Shown here piece after piece: positions 17,374-25,915 of a stretch of DNA of 64,000 nucleotides (positions are counted from its first letter, which is position 1; each line of letters starts with the position of its first letter). This DNA is from JAXDJH01 sp034663635 (GTDB lineage Bacteria; Actinomycetota; CADDZG01; WHSQ01), in the NCBI GenBank assembly GCA_034663635.1, contig JAXDJH010000023.1, forward strand, positions 222,785-286,784, written 5' to 3'. Below the pieces are notes generated by a model. The model made no database searches. It was not told where the DNA came from and worked only from the letters and a program-made list of their open reading frames with translations. The translations under genes and the position numbers were made by a program.

Positions 17374-17766
17374 ATGCGCCGAGCTCTCGTAGTCATGTTT
17401 TTCGGTGCCGTCCTTCTCGCCGCGTGTGCGAGCGACCGGGGCGTGGCGATCGAGATGCAGTCGGGCCAGAGATTCGCTCCCGCCCAGCTCCACATCCAGG
17501 CTGGCCAGACGGTGACGTGGTCCAACGAATCGAGCGAGTCCCACACAGTCACCGCTTTCGAGGACTCCATCCCCGAGGGGGCCGAGTACTTCGCGAGCGG
17601 CGGCGCCTCGTCGGAGTCGGCGGCTCGGGACGATGTGGCCGACGGATTGCTGAAACCGGGCGACACTTTCCAGATGACATTCGACGTGCCGGGCACCTAC
17701 CGCTTCTTTTGCATCCCCCACGAATCCTCGGGGATGAAGGGAACGGTCGTGGTGGCCGAGGGATGA
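17374..17766 (+). CDS. Plastocyanin-like cupredoxin lipoprotein
   Basis: 130 residues. Lipobox LLAAC gives lipid anchoring at Cys18. The cupredoxin fold carries the blue-copper ligands His in ESHTVTAF, and Cys, His and Met in FFCIPHESSGM. It probably carries electrons for, or from, the multicopper oxidase encoded two genes upstream. It starts 6 bp after the ZIP gene and overlaps the next gene as ATGA. Confidence 0.9.
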   Translation: MRRALVVMFFGAVLLAACASDRGVAIEMQSGQRFAPAQLHIQAGQTVTWSNESSESHTVTAFEDSIPEGAEYFASGGASSESAARDDVADGLLKPGDTFQMTFDVPGTYRFFCIPHESSGMKGTVVVAEG

Positions 17767-18515
17767 GCATCACCGAGCGCGAGCTTGACGTGACGGTCGA
17801 GGGCTCGAAGCTCGATGCCGGAGTCGCGATCCCTAGCGACCCCCGGGGCGTCGTCCTTCTGCTGCATGGGTTGCCTTCGATCAATCCACCCGAGCCGGGG
17901 GATCTCGGCTATCCGGGCTTCGCTCAACTCGCCGCGGCCGAGGGTTGGCTCGCGGTGTGGGGCGACATGCGCGCGGTGCGCGCGTCGGAGGGCTTCTTCT
18001 CGATGGAGGGCTGGGTCCGCGATGCGACCGAATTCGTTCGGATAGCGCGCTCGCTCGAGGAGGCTCGTTCTCTTCCGTTCGCGTTCGTCGGCTCCTCGGC
18101 GGGCGGCGCGGTCGGCACGGAAGTCGTCGCGCGGGGAACGCAAGTCGATGCGCTCGCGCTTCTCGCTGCCCCCGCGTCGTGGATCTCGTTCGCCGGCGAT
18201 CCTGCGACCGCGCTTCAGATGGTTCAACTCCAAGCTGGGATGGCGCTGGCGCCGGAGTCGATCGCCGATCCGGAGGCATGGGCCGCGGAGTACGAGGTTG
18301 TGACTACCGAGCGCTCTATCGGAAAGATCGACGTGCCGACCTTGATCATGCACGGGGATGTCGACGAAGTCGTTCCGGTCGAGCATGCGTATCGTCTGAA
18401 GGAGGCCGCGCCGGACGCGCGTCTCGAGATCGTGTCCGGTGCACCGCACCAACTCCGCCGGCACGAAGTCGCGACGCGTTTGCTGTTCGACTGGTTGGGC
18501 GAGGTACTCGCGTGA
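17763..18515 (+). CDS. Alpha/beta hydrolase (dienelactone-hydrolase-like)
   Basis: 250 residues. VVLLLHGLP oxyanion motif near residue 30, GSSAGGAVG nucleophile elbow near residue 106 with Ser, Asp in MHGDVDEVVP and a C-terminal His in SGAPHQLRRHE complete the triad. Typical of acyl or dienelactone-type hydrolases of the cytoplasm. It overlaps its neighbours on both sides (ATGA upstream, GTGA downstream), so it is the fifth gene of the metal-island operon by position, though its function does not obviously relate to metals. Confidence 0.85.
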   Translation: MSITERELDVTVEGSKLDAGVAIPSDPRGVVLLLHGLPSINPPEPGDLGYPGFAQLAAAEGWLAVWGDMRAVRASEGFFSMEGWVRDATEFVRIARSLEEARSLPFAFVGSSAGGAVGTEVVARGTQVDALALLAAPASWISFAGDPATALQMVQLQAGMALAPESIADPEAWAAEYEVVTTERSIGKIDVPTLIMHGDVDEVVPVEHAYRLKEAAPDARLEIVSGAPHQLRRHEVATRLLFDWLGEVLA

Positions 18516-18757
18516 CAAAGCTCGTTGTCGCGGTCGTCGTGCTCGGCCTGAGTGTTTCTTTGGCCATCGGTCTCGCACGCGGATTCGATGCGACCGCAGT
18601 GGTGATCTTCGTGTTCCTCGTCGCCGTCGGAGCGCTCTCGGTCGCGGCTTCGGCTCGATTCCGGGCCGGAGGCATCACTCCGGGAACGTGTTCCGAGTGC
18701 GGAGGCCTGATCTCGCCGAACGCCCCCTACTGCAAACACTGCGGCGCCCCCACCTAA
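18512..18757 (+). CDS. Small membrane protein with C-terminal zinc ribbon
   Basis: 81 residues from GTG, overlapping the hydrolase stop. Two membrane helices (about residues 4-22 and 28-48) are followed by CSECGGLISPNAPYCKHCG, a four-cysteine zinc ribbon. Such proteins are common and mostly uncharacterised; the ribbon probably faces the cytoplasm. A strong bidirectional hairpin follows directly. Confidence 0.75.
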   Translation: MTKLVVAVVVLGLSVSLAIGLARGFDATAVVIFVFLVAVGALSVAASARFRAGGITPGTCSECGGLISPNAPYCKHCGAPT

Positions 18758-18823
18758 CCCCCTCTCGTTCTTTTCTTGAAAGAGCGCGCATGGCGCGCTG
18801 AAACAAGAAAAGAACGGGGGGTT
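18756..18823. terminator. Bidirectional nested hairpin terminator
   Basis: CGTTCTTTTCTTG (18766-18778) pairs perfectly with CAAGAAAAGAACG (18804-18816); an inner stem AGCGCGC/GCGCGCT (18783-18789/18793-18799) and an outer AACCCCC/GGGGGGTT extend it. T- and A-rich arms give a U-tract in both directions between convergent genes. Confidence 0.8.
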
Positions 18824-18829
18824 CTTGGG

Positions 18830-19096
18830 TTAGAGAAGGCTCGACTGGGCCCGGCTCTTCTTCGAAGCTCGCTTCGGCGCTTCGTCCTCGGCGGGGTGTT
18901 CGATCATCGCGATGACTCTCGCGGCCATGAAGCGGCCGCTGCGAACGATGACGCCGGTGCGGGTCACCTCCGAGACCTCGAAGGTTCCTCTGGCACTTGT
19001 GATCTCGACGCGACGGCCGGCCTTAGTGGCCACGATGTCGTAGGTCTTGGTGCCGTCACCTACGTCGACGACGACCTCGACGCGATCGCCCTTCAA
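18830..19096 (-). CDS. Small basic protein of unknown function
   Basis: 88 residues from a TTG at 19096 with GAGGAGG 8 bases upstream, a strong ribosome-binding site that fixes the start. The product has about four predicted beta strands (KGDRVEVVVDVGDGTKTYDI, RRVEITSARGTFEVSEV, GVIVRSGRFMAARV) and a lysine/arginine-rich tail. I do not recognise a family; a small barrel that binds nucleic acid is one possibility. Divergent from the lipoamide dehydrogenase gene 87 bp away and terminated by the hairpin at 18756. Confidence 0.6.
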   Translation of the reverse strand: MKGDRVEVVVDVGDGTKTYDIVATKAGRRVEITSARGTFEVSEVTRTGVIVRSGRFMAARVIAMIEHPAEDEAPKRASKKSRAQSSLL

Positions 19097-19183
19097 CCTG
19101 TGTACCTCCTCAGCGCAGAAGGCTGGTGGTTCGTAAGCCGAGTGTATCGTCGGAGGGTTCACGAACACACATAGGAGGTAACA

Positions 19184-20605
19184 GTGGCAGAGGGATCGGA
19201 CTCCTTCGATCTCGTCATCCTCGGCGGCGGGAATGCCGGATACGCATGCGCTTTCCGCGCGGTTGGTCTCGGGATGACGGTCGCGATGGTCGAGAAGGAC
19301 AAAGTCGGCGGCACGTGTTTGCACCGTGGCTGCATCCCGACGAAGGCGCTGCTGCACGCGGCCGACCTCCTCGACGAGATCAAGGACGCCGGTGATTTCG
19401 GAGTGATCGTCCAGGAACCTCAGGTCGATTGGGGCAAGGTTCTCAACTTCAAGGACTCCGTTGTGGGCCGCATGTACAAGGGCCTTTCGGGCCTCGTGTC
19501 GCGCAAGAAGATCGAACTCGTCGAGGGCGAGGGCCGCCTCGTCGACGCGAGGACGATCTCGGTCAAGACCAAAGAAGGCGAGCGTTCGCTCAAGGCCAAC
19601 AAGGGCATCGTCGTCGCCCCGGGCGCGTACCCGCGCGAGCTCCCGTTCATCCAGTCGGATGGCGACCGCGTGCACAACTCGAACCACGGACTCGTGGCGC
19701 AGGACATCCCGTCATCCGTGATCGTCGTCGGCGGCAACTACATCGGCCTCGAGTTCGCGAGCTGCTACCGCTCGTTCGGCGCCGAGGTCACCGTCGTTGA
19801 GATGCTGCCGAAGATCGCTCCGGCAGAAGACGACGACATCTCCGAGGGACTCCACAAGCTCCTCCAGAGACGCGGCATCAAGTTCCACCTCGGCGTGTCG
19901 GTAACTGCGGCGAAGACGAACGACTCCGGAGTCGACGTCGAGATCGAAAAGGACGGCAAGAAAGAGACACTTTCTGCGGATCGCATGTTCGTCGCGATCG
20001 GCCGTGCTCCGAACACCGACGGCATCGGCCTCGGAGAGGTCGGGGTCAAGACCGACCGTGGCTACATTTCCGTCGATGCCAGCTTCCGCACGAGCGTCGA
20101 GGGCGTCTACGCGATCGGCGATGCGATCTTCGTCACAGAATCCGATTCGCCGCACCCTCAGCTCGCACACGTCGCGTTCGAGGAAGGCCAGAAGGTCGCC
20201 GAGACCATTGCGGGCCAGAACCCGACGCCCGTCAACTATCGCAATGTCCCGCATGTCATCTACTGCCAGCCTGAAGTCGCGGCCGTCGGCCTCACCGAGG
20301 CAAAGGCCAAAGAGATGGGCATGGAGGTCGAGACGAAGCGCTATCCGTTCTCGGCCAACGCTCGCGCTCTGATGCTCGGCGGGGGACAGGGATTCGTGAA
20401 GACGATCGCGGAGAAGGGCGGAGCCGTTGTCGGCGTGCACATCGTCGGCCCCCGGGCCTCCGACCTGATCACCGAAGCTCAACTCGCGACGTCGTGGGAG
20501 GCCTACCCGAACGAGCTCGCCGACCTGATGCACCCGCACCCGACGCTGTCGGAAGCGATAGGCGAGACGTTCCTGGAGCTGGCAGGCAAACCCCTCCACG
20601 GCTAA
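19184..20605 (+). CDS. lpdA: Dihydrolipoyl dehydrogenase (E3)
   Basis: 473 residues from GTG with AGGAGGT upstream. FAD motif GGGNAGYACA, redox-active disulfide GGTCLHRGCIPTKALL, NAD-binding VVGGNYIGLEFAS and the C-terminal HPHPTLSEAIGE catalytic His/Glu are intact. It reoxidises dihydrolipoamide of 2-oxoacid dehydrogenase complexes with NAD+. The E2, E1 alpha and E1 beta genes lie 2-6 kb downstream on the same strand, so this is very likely their E3. A hairpin repeat follows the stop, separating it from the next genes. Confidence 0.95.
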   Translation: MAEGSDSFDLVILGGGNAGYACAFRAVGLGMTVAMVEKDKVGGTCLHRGCIPTKALLHAADLLDEIKDAGDFGVIVQEPQVDWGKVLNFKDSVVGRMYKGLSGLVSRKKIELVEGEGRLVDARTISVKTKEGERSLKANKGIVVAPGAYPRELPFIQSDGDRVHNSNHGLVAQDIPSSVIVVGGNYIGLEFASCYRSFGAEVTVVEMLPKIAPAEDDDISEGLHKLLQRRGIKFHLGVSVTAAKTNDSGVDVEIEKDGKKETLSADRMFVAIGRAPNTDGIGLGEVGVKTDRGYISVDASFRTSVEGVYAIGDAIFVTESDSPHPQLAHVAFEEGQKVAETIAGQNPTPVNYRNVPHVIYCQPEVAAVGLTEAKAKEMGMEVETKRYPFSANARALMLGGGQGFVKTIAEKGGAVVGVHIVGPRASDLITEAQLATSWEAYPNELADLMHPHPTLSEAIGETFLELAGKPLHG

Positions 20606-20606
20606 T

Positions 20607-20660
20607 CCCCAAATTCTCCAGCCCAGCAGCGCTCAGCCCGGTTTCTCTGGAGAATTTCGC
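20607..20660 (+). repeat. Intergenic hairpin repeat, copy 2
   Basis: AAATTCTCCAG (20611-20621) and CTGGAGAATTT (20647-20657) form an 11-bp perfect stem around a 25-base loop. The loop matches the copy at 22074 at all but one position. It starts 2 bp after the lpdA stop; probably acts as a terminator, but its near-identity to another copy points to a dispersed element. Confidence 0.75.
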
Positions 20661-20683
20661 AGGATCGGCGCGAGGATGAGAGC

Positions 20684-21154
20684 GTGCGCCGAAAGACTTA
20701 TGGCCTAGGTTCCCGCAACGCTCCTTTGGGTTACTACCGCAGGGCGAAGGAGGATGCCCATTGGGCCGAAGGCGGGATGTCGTTCCGTGATCTTCCTCGC
20801 CGCTGGTACTCGCCGATAAAGAACGCGGGGCTTCGCTACCACCGTTTGTTTCTCGCAGGTTGGGCCCGTCTGGCCGTCCTTTGTCTCGCGGCAGGAGCTG
20901 CATTCCAGGCTACGGGCGCCTTCGACTACGCGATCGGGTACTTGTGTGGAGCCCTCTTCGGATGGGCCTTGGTGCTCGTTTGGGATCGAGTGACCGGGCA
21001 CCGAATAATTCCCGCAGACCCTCCGTTCGATCCCGGCGACCCATCTGGCGACCGCGAGCCTCGTGAGCCCGGCCCGCGCGACCCCGCCGGGATGATGTCT
21101 CGACCCGAGCCGTTGACGAGCGGCGACGACGAGGAGTTCGTCGCGTCCCACTAG
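20684..21154 (+). CDS. Membrane protein of unknown function
   Basis: 156 residues from GTG 20684 (a later ATG at 20777 is possible). The N-terminal 50 residues are basic, then two adjoining hydrophobic helices (about residues 58-78 and 80-100), then a proline-, glycine- and acid-rich tail that ends in DDEEFVASH. No recognised domain. It lies between two copies of the hairpin repeat together with the following lipoprotein gene, 62 bp away. Confidence 0.6.
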   Translation: MRRKTYGLGSRNAPLGYYRRAKEDAHWAEGGMSFRDLPRRWYSPIKNAGLRYHRLFLAGWARLAVLCLAAGAAFQATGAFDYAIGYLCGALFGWALVLVWDRVTGHRIIPADPPFDPGDPSGDREPREPGPRDPAGMMSRPEPLTSGDDEEFVASH

Positions 21155-21216
21155 GCCCCATTGGGAATGGGCGGGGATTTGCATTCAGCACTCGCCCGCG
21201 CCACGATGTAAGCGGG

Positions 21217-22050
21217 ATGAGAAAGCTGCTGGTCGGAATTTCGATCGCGTTGTTTGTGTCCGCGTGTGGTTCCCCCGCGGAAACAGAGTCGGCTCTCGAC
21301 GCGCTTCAGTCGGCGGCCGACAAGGTCGAGGGGGCCGGAAGCGCGCGCATGGCGATGTCTATGTCGATGGCCGGCGAAAGTCTCCCTGTTACCGAGGCGA
21401 ACACTACGGGCGTGATGGACTTCGAGAACAAGCGCGGAAAAATGCAGATGCGAATGGAACTTCCGCTGATCGGTCCTACCGTTATGACGATGCTGAACGA
21501 AGGCTTGGTCGCGTACATGAAAGCGCCCTACCTGGAGGAGCTGCTGCCTCCGGGCGTTGATTGGGTCAGGCTCGACATGCAAGCGTTGGGTAACGAGAGC
21601 GGGTTCGATTTCGAGGCTCTGACCCAATTGGGCGGTGGGACCGATCCGACGCAGTTCCTCCAGTACATGCGCGGGGCCTCTGACGACGTGCGTGAGATCG
21701 GCAGAGAAATGGTCGGCGATGTGATGACAACTCACTATCACGCGACCCTTGATCTGGAGCGCGCCGCTGAGAATGCGCCCGAAGAGGTTCGTGAGGCGGC
21801 GCGGCAGTCAATCGAATTGCTCGAATCGATGCTCGAGAGCGACATGCCCGTCGATGTCTGGTTGGACGACTCGGGGCTGATGCGAAAGATGACCTCGCAG
21901 TACACGATGAACATCCCCAACGCAGGGAGGATGGATGTCGACCTCACGATGAGCCTGTGGGACTTCGGGGTAGACGTGCGCGTGAAGATCCCGCCTGAAG
22001 GCAAGACGATCGACTTCCAGCAACTGATGGAGCAGAGCGGGTCCCTCTAG
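21217..22050 (+). CDS. Lipoprotein, LppX/LprG-like (LolA-fold) candidate
   Basis: 277 residues. Signal peptide with lipobox FVSAC, anchoring at about Cys17. The rest alternates amphipathic helices and strands, with the sequence SARMAMSMSMAGESLP, TGVMDFENKRGKMQMRMEL and WLDDSGLMRKM characteristic of actinobacterial LppX/LprAFG-like proteins that bind lipids outside the membrane. The call rests on overall pattern; no catalytic motif. A near-identical hairpin repeat follows the stop. Confidence 0.7.
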   Translation: MRKLLVGISIALFVSACGSPAETESALDALQSAADKVEGAGSARMAMSMSMAGESLPVTEANTTGVMDFENKRGKMQMRMELPLIGPTVMTMLNEGLVAYMKAPYLEELLPPGVDWVRLDMQALGNESGFDFEALTQLGGGTDPTQFLQYMRGASDDVREIGREMVGDVMTTHYHATLDLERAAENAPEEVREAARQSIELLESMLESDMPVDVWLDDSGLMRKMTSQYTMNIPNAGRMDVDLTMSLWDFGVDVRVKIPPEGKTIDFQQLMEQSGSL

Positions 22051-22073
22051 GGCAGATCCCTGCCCGGCTAATG

Positions 22074-22124
22074 CCCAAATTCTCCAGCCCAGCAGCGCTC
22101 AGCCCGGTTTCCCTGGAGAATTTG
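22074..22124 (+). repeat. Intergenic hairpin repeat, copy 3
   Basis: CAAATTCTCCAG (22076-22087) pairs perfectly with CTGGAGAATTTG (22113-22124). The 25-base loop matches copy 2 at all but one position. The right arm carries GGAG 9 bases before ATG 22128, so the hairpin could also hide the next gene's ribosome-binding site. Confidence 0.78.
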
Positions 22125-22127
22125 CGG

Positions 22128-22553
22128 ATGAAGAAGAGAGAGACCACTGGATATTCCGGCACTCCTCTTCCTAAGAAGCTCGGCATCAAAGAGGGCCATT
22201 CGGTCGCGTACCTGAACGCGCCGGATGACTTCGCCGAACTGATGCATCCGATGCCCGACGACGTGACGATCACGACGCGGGCCGCGGGCCGCAAAGACGT
22301 CATCGTTCTGTTTGCCACGAGCGTGGCAGACCTGAAAAAGAGATTCCCGGCTGCGAAGAAGGCGCTGAACTACGACGGGGGACTCTGGTTCGCGTATCCG
22401 AAGAAGGCCTCGGGCGTGACTACCGATCTCAAGTTCGAGAACGCGCAGGCGATCGGCCTCGACGGGGGACTCGTGGACAACAAGTCCTGCGCCATCGACG
22501 AGATCTGGTCCGGCCTCCGCTTCGTGTACCGCCTGAAAGACCGCCCCTCCTAG
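22128..22553 (+). CDS. DUF3052 family protein
   Basis: 141 residues from ATG 22128; the in-frame extension upstream is only repeat sequence. Matches the DUF3052 pattern: GYSGTPLPKKLGIKEGHSV, a central VIVLFATSVADLKKRF strand-helix and GLWFAYPKKASG, then a DEIWSGLRFVYR end. This family is widespread in Actinobacteria and lacks an assigned biochemical function. It stands alone between a hairpin repeat and the E2 gene. Confidence 0.85.
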   Translation: MKKRETTGYSGTPLPKKLGIKEGHSVAYLNAPDDFAELMHPMPDDVTITTRAAGRKDVIVLFATSVADLKKRFPAAKKALNYDGGLWFAYPKKASGVTTDLKFENAQAIGLDGGLVDNKSCAIDEIWSGLRFVYRLKDRPS

Positions 22554-22650
22554 CGCGTCGCCGCCCCCGACCCAGGCGGGCCGAGCGGGTACCCTAGGGA
22601 CCTCTTTTCTTAACGCTGAAGCCCAGTCTCAAAGGGGAGGGTTCGACCAC

Positions 22651-24144
22651 ATGGGCACAGAGATCAAGATGCCGCAGCTCGGCGAGACCGTCGTCGAAGG
22701 CACCATCACGAAGTGGCTCAAACAAGAAGGCGATCAGGTCGAAGCCGACGAGCTTCTCGTCGAGATCTCGACCGACAAGGTCGACTCCGAGGTCCCCTCA
22801 TCCGCGTCCGGAACGCTGCAGAAGATCCTCGTCCCGGAAGGCGAAACGGTGAAGGTCGGCACCGCCCTCGCGATCATCGGCGAGGACGGCGAAGCGGCCG
22901 GCGACTCCGGTGGCGGCGAGGAAAAGACCGAAGCGAAAGCCGAGACCAAAGAGGAACCGAAAGCCGAAGCTAAAGAAGAGGAGGCCGAAGAGCCCGGCCA
23001 GGAACCGGAAGCTCCGCAAGCCGAACAGGAGCAGTCCCAGGGCGAGCCCGAGGAACAGCCGAAGGCCGAATCCAAAGAAGAAAAAGAAGAGGCCCCGAAG
23101 CAAGAGTCCTCGGACGAGGAACCAGCGGCGGCGAACGCTCCCGAACCGGGCGAAACGGGCAGACCGGGGGACACGTCAAAGCGCGGGATCATCTCGCCGC
23201 TCGTTCGCCGCCTCGCCGACGACAACAAGGTCGATCTGAAAGACGTCGAGGGCACCGGCACCGGTGGGCGCATCCGCAAGCAGGACGTTCTCCGTTATGT
23301 CGAGGAACGCAAAGCGCATCCGGCCGCGCGGCCCGCAGCATCCGCCGAACCTGCGCCACAGCGCGAGGCCGAACGCGCCCCCGCAAAACAAGACCGCGCC
23401 CCGGCAGCAGCTGGATCCGGCGGTGGCCGCGAAGAACTCGTTCCGTGGAGCAACATCCGGCGCCGCACCGCCGAGCACATGGTTGCGGCATCTCGCGAAT
23501 CGGCCCGTGCGTGGAACGCGGTCGAGGCGGACTGGACGAACGTCGCGAACCTGAGGGGTCGCGCGAAGGGCCGGTTCAAGGAGCGCGAAGGCTTCTCGCT
23601 AACGTTCATGCCGTTCCTCTGCAAAGCCGTCTGCGACACGCTTCTCGAGATGCCCGAAGTCAACTCGTCCTTCGACGAAGAGAATCAGGCGAACCGCGTC
23701 AAGCATTACGTGAACCTCGGGATAGCCGTGGCTCTCGATGGCGGCGGGCTTATCGTTCCTGTCATCAAGAACGCAGACGAACTCAACCTCGTCGGTCTCG
23801 CCCGAGCCGTCAAAGAGCTGGCCGAGAAGGCTCGCACTAAGAAGCTCAGTCCCGATGATCTTGTGGGCGGAACGTTCACGATCACAAACCCCGGCCCGTT
23901 CGGGTCGATCATCTCGGTTCCCATCATCCCGAGAGGGACCACGGGCATCCTCGGTTTCGAAGCGATCCAGAAGCGCGTTCATGTGACCGAGGAAGAGTCG
24001 ATCGCGATCCGCTCGATGGGCTTCCTCACGATGTCGTGGGACCACCGCACTATCGACGGCGCCGAAGCTGCGAAGTTCCTCGCGCGGCTCCGCGAACGCA
24101 TCGAGACGACAGACTTCTCTACAGACCTCGGACAGTTTCTCTAG
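22651..24144 (+). CDS. 2-oxoacid dehydrogenase dihydrolipoamide acyltransferase (E2)
   Basis: 497 residues. N-terminal lipoyl domain with Lys43 in EISTDKVDSEVP, a long Glu/Lys/Ala/Pro linker (about 85-175), the E1/E3-binding domain (about 178-212), a second Ala/Pro linker, and the catalytic domain ending with SWDHRTIDGAEAAKFL, whose His-Arg-x-x-Asp-Gly forms the active site. Transfers acyl groups from lipoyl-Lys to CoA. GGGGAGGG precedes ATG. Followed directly by lipB and the E1 genes. Whether the complex uses pyruvate or branched-chain 2-oxoacids cannot be told by eye; the alpha2beta2 E1 favours branched-chain or Gram-positive-type pyruvate dehydrogenase. Confidence 0.94.
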   Translation: MGTEIKMPQLGETVVEGTITKWLKQEGDQVEADELLVEISTDKVDSEVPSSASGTLQKILVPEGETVKVGTALAIIGEDGEAAGDSGGGEEKTEAKAETKEEPKAEAKEEEAEEPGQEPEAPQAEQEQSQGEPEEQPKAESKEEKEEAPKQESSDEEPAAANAPEPGETGRPGDTSKRGIISPLVRRLADDNKVDLKDVEGTGTGGRIRKQDVLRYVEERKAHPAARPAASAEPAPQREAERAPAKQDRAPAAAGSGGGREELVPWSNIRRRTAEHMVAASRESARAWNAVEADWTNVANLRGRAKGRFKEREGFSLTFMPFLCKAVCDTLLEMPEVNSSFDEENQANRVKHYVNLGIAVALDGGGLIVPVIKNADELNLVGLARAVKELAEKARTKKLSPDDLVGGTFTITNPGPFGSIISVPIIPRGTTGILGFEAIQKRVHVTEEESIAIRSMGFLTMSWDHRTIDGAEAAKFLARLRERIETTDFSTDLGQFL

Positions 24145-24153
24145 GAGATGGCG

Positions 24154-24861
24154 ATGGATCCGAAGCTCGTCGCGTCGTGGCTCGGCCGGGTGGACTACCC
24201 GGCAGCTTGGGCGTGGCAGCGCGAGCTGTATCTAGCGCGGCTCGAAGGCGAACGTCCTGACTCGCTCATGTTGCTCGAGCATCCGGACACCTACACGCTC
24301 GGCCGCCGCGCAGACGAAAGCGACGTCGTATACAGCGAGACCGAGCGCGCAGAGCGCGGGATCGGTCTCTACAACGTGGACCGTGGGGGCCGCGCGACGT
24401 ACCACGGCCCCGGCCAGCTGGTCGGCTACCCGATCCTGGCCCTTGGCGAGCGGTACGACGTCGTCAATTACCTGAGAGCACTCGAAGAGGTAGTCATCCG
24501 TACCGCAGCCGATCTCGGGGTCGAGGCCCATCGCGACGACGAACACACGGGAGTCTGGGTCGGCAACAACAAGATCGGCGCGATCGGCGTGAAGATCACC
24601 CGTGGCATCACGATGCACGGCTTCGCTTTCAACGTCAGCACCGATCTGGCGATGTTCAGCGGGATCGTGCCTTGTGGGATCCAGGACCGGTGGGTGACAT
24701 CGCTGCAGGCCGAGACCGGCCGGGCCCCCGCCGTGAAGGATGTCGGAACGCTCGCGGCGAACCATCTTGCTGAGATCTTCAAGCGCGATCTGCGCTGGGC
24801 GAATCCAAGAGAACTGACGCTTTCCGGCGTGTTCGATGCCGGCGTTCTATCTAGTAACTGA
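24154..24861 (+). CDS. lipB: Octanoyl-[ACP]:protein N-octanoyltransferase
   Basis: 235 residues. Family signature GGRATYHGPGQLVGYPI, the Lys of the dyad in KIGAIGVKITRGITMHGFA and the acyl-accepting Cys in SGIVPCGI are present. It moves octanoyl from acyl carrier protein to lipoyl domains, here surely that of the E2 encoded just upstream. AGGAG lies 6 bases before ATG 24154; ATG 24148 would touch it, so the later start is chosen. lipA lies 2 kb downstream in the same run of genes. Confidence 0.94.
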   Translation: MDPKLVASWLGRVDYPAAWAWQRELYLARLEGERPDSLMLLEHPDTYTLGRRADESDVVYSETERAERGIGLYNVDRGGRATYHGPGQLVGYPILALGERYDVVNYLRALEEVVIRTAADLGVEAHRDDEHTGVWVGNNKIGAIGVKITRGITMHGFAFNVSTDLAMFSGIVPCGIQDRWVTSLQAETGRAPAVKDVGTLAANHLAEIFKRDLRWANPRELTLSGVFDAGVLSSN

Positions 24862-24892
24862 GTCACACGAGTCTCAAGGAGGAGACGGGCGG

Positions 24893-25915
24893 ATGGCTAA
24901 ACCCAAGGACAGACATACCGAGTTAGGTCTGAAAGAGGAAGACCTGCTCGGCATGTATCGATTCATGCTTCTAGCTCGCTACTGCGACGAGCGGCAGTGG
25001 GCCCTGAACCGTCAGGGGAAGGCCCCGTTCGTGGTTCCTGTTTCCGGGCACGAGGCCGCGCAGGTCGGCACCGGATGGGCCTTCGAGAAGGGCAAGGACG
25101 TGTTCTGCCCTTACTACCGAGACCTCGCGCTAGCCCTCGTTGCCGGGTTCACGCCGAAGGACGTCTTCCTCGGGCTCTTCGGCAAGAAGGACGACCCCTC
25201 TTCGGGCGGACGTCAGATGCCGGCGCACTGGGGATCCAAGAGCCGCAACATCATCACGGGCTCGTCGCCGATCGCGACGCAGTGCCTGCACGCTGCGGGC
25301 ATCGCATTCGCCAAGAAGCTGAAGCGCTCCGACGCTGTCGTTGGAACATGGTTCGGCGAGGGTGGCACCTCCGAGGGCGACTGGCACGGCGCCATGAACT
25401 TCTCGGGCATCCACAAGCTTCCGCTCGTGTTGATCTGCGAGAACAACCAGTACGCGATCAGCGTTCACGAGTCCAAGCAGGTCGCCGGCAAGGTCTACAA
25501 GCGAGCAGCCGGTTACGACATGCCGGGTCATGAAGGCGACGGCAACGACGTTCTCGAGTCATACAGGCTCGCGAAGGACGCGGTTGACCGCGCCCGTGCG
25601 GGCGAGGGCCCGTCGTTGATAGAGCTCCGTACCTACCGGCACTACGCGCACACGTCCGACGACGACGATCGCACATATCGCTCGCGCGACGAGGTCGCCG
25701 AGTGGAAGGCAAAGGACCCGATCCCTCGTTTCGAGACGTATCTCAAGGAGAACGGGATCGTCGACGACGCGAAGATGGAGGAGATCCGCGCCGAGGCGAA
25801 GGCCGAGGTAGAGCAGGGCGCGAAGGACGCGGAGGCATCCGACTTCCCCGACCCCTCGACGGGTTTGGACGACGTCTACGCCGATCGCAAGTGGGCAGCG
25901 GAGGCAGGGCGATGA
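24893..25915 (+). CDS. 2-oxoacid dehydrogenase E1 component, alpha subunit
   Basis: 340 residues from ATG 24893 with AAGGAGGAGA ahead. Thiamine diphosphate-binding pattern GEGGTSEGDWHGAMNF through ENNQYAIS, and the phosphorylation-loop-like YRHYAHTSDDDD region near residue 250, mark the E1 alpha of branched-chain or pyruvate dehydrogenase. It pairs with the beta subunit gene overlapping its stop as ATGA. Catalyses decarboxylation of the 2-oxoacid and reductive acylation of E2. Confidence 0.93.
   Translation: MAKPKDRHTELGLKEEDLLGMYRFMLLARYCDERQWALNRQGKAPFVVPVSGHEAAQVGTGWAFEKGKDVFCPYYRDLALALVAGFTPKDVFLGLFGKKDDPSSGGRQMPAHWGSKSRNIITGSSPIATQCLHAAGIAFAKKLKRSDAVVGTWFGEGGTSEGDWHGAMNFSGIHKLPLVLICENNQYAISVHESKQVAGKVYKRAAGYDMPGHEGDGNDVLESYRLAKDAVDRARAGEGPSLIELRTYRHYAHTSDDDDRTYRSRDEVAEWKAKDPIPRFETYLKENGIVDDAKMEEIRAEAKAEVEQGAKDAEASDFPDPSTGLDDVYADRKWAAEAGR

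Noticed and set aside
22071..22127. In-frame N-terminal extension of the DUF3052 gene (peptide from the repeat)
   Set aside because: This stretch is repeat sequence, also translated in similar form near 20600; ATG 22128 has GGAG upstream and homology begins there.
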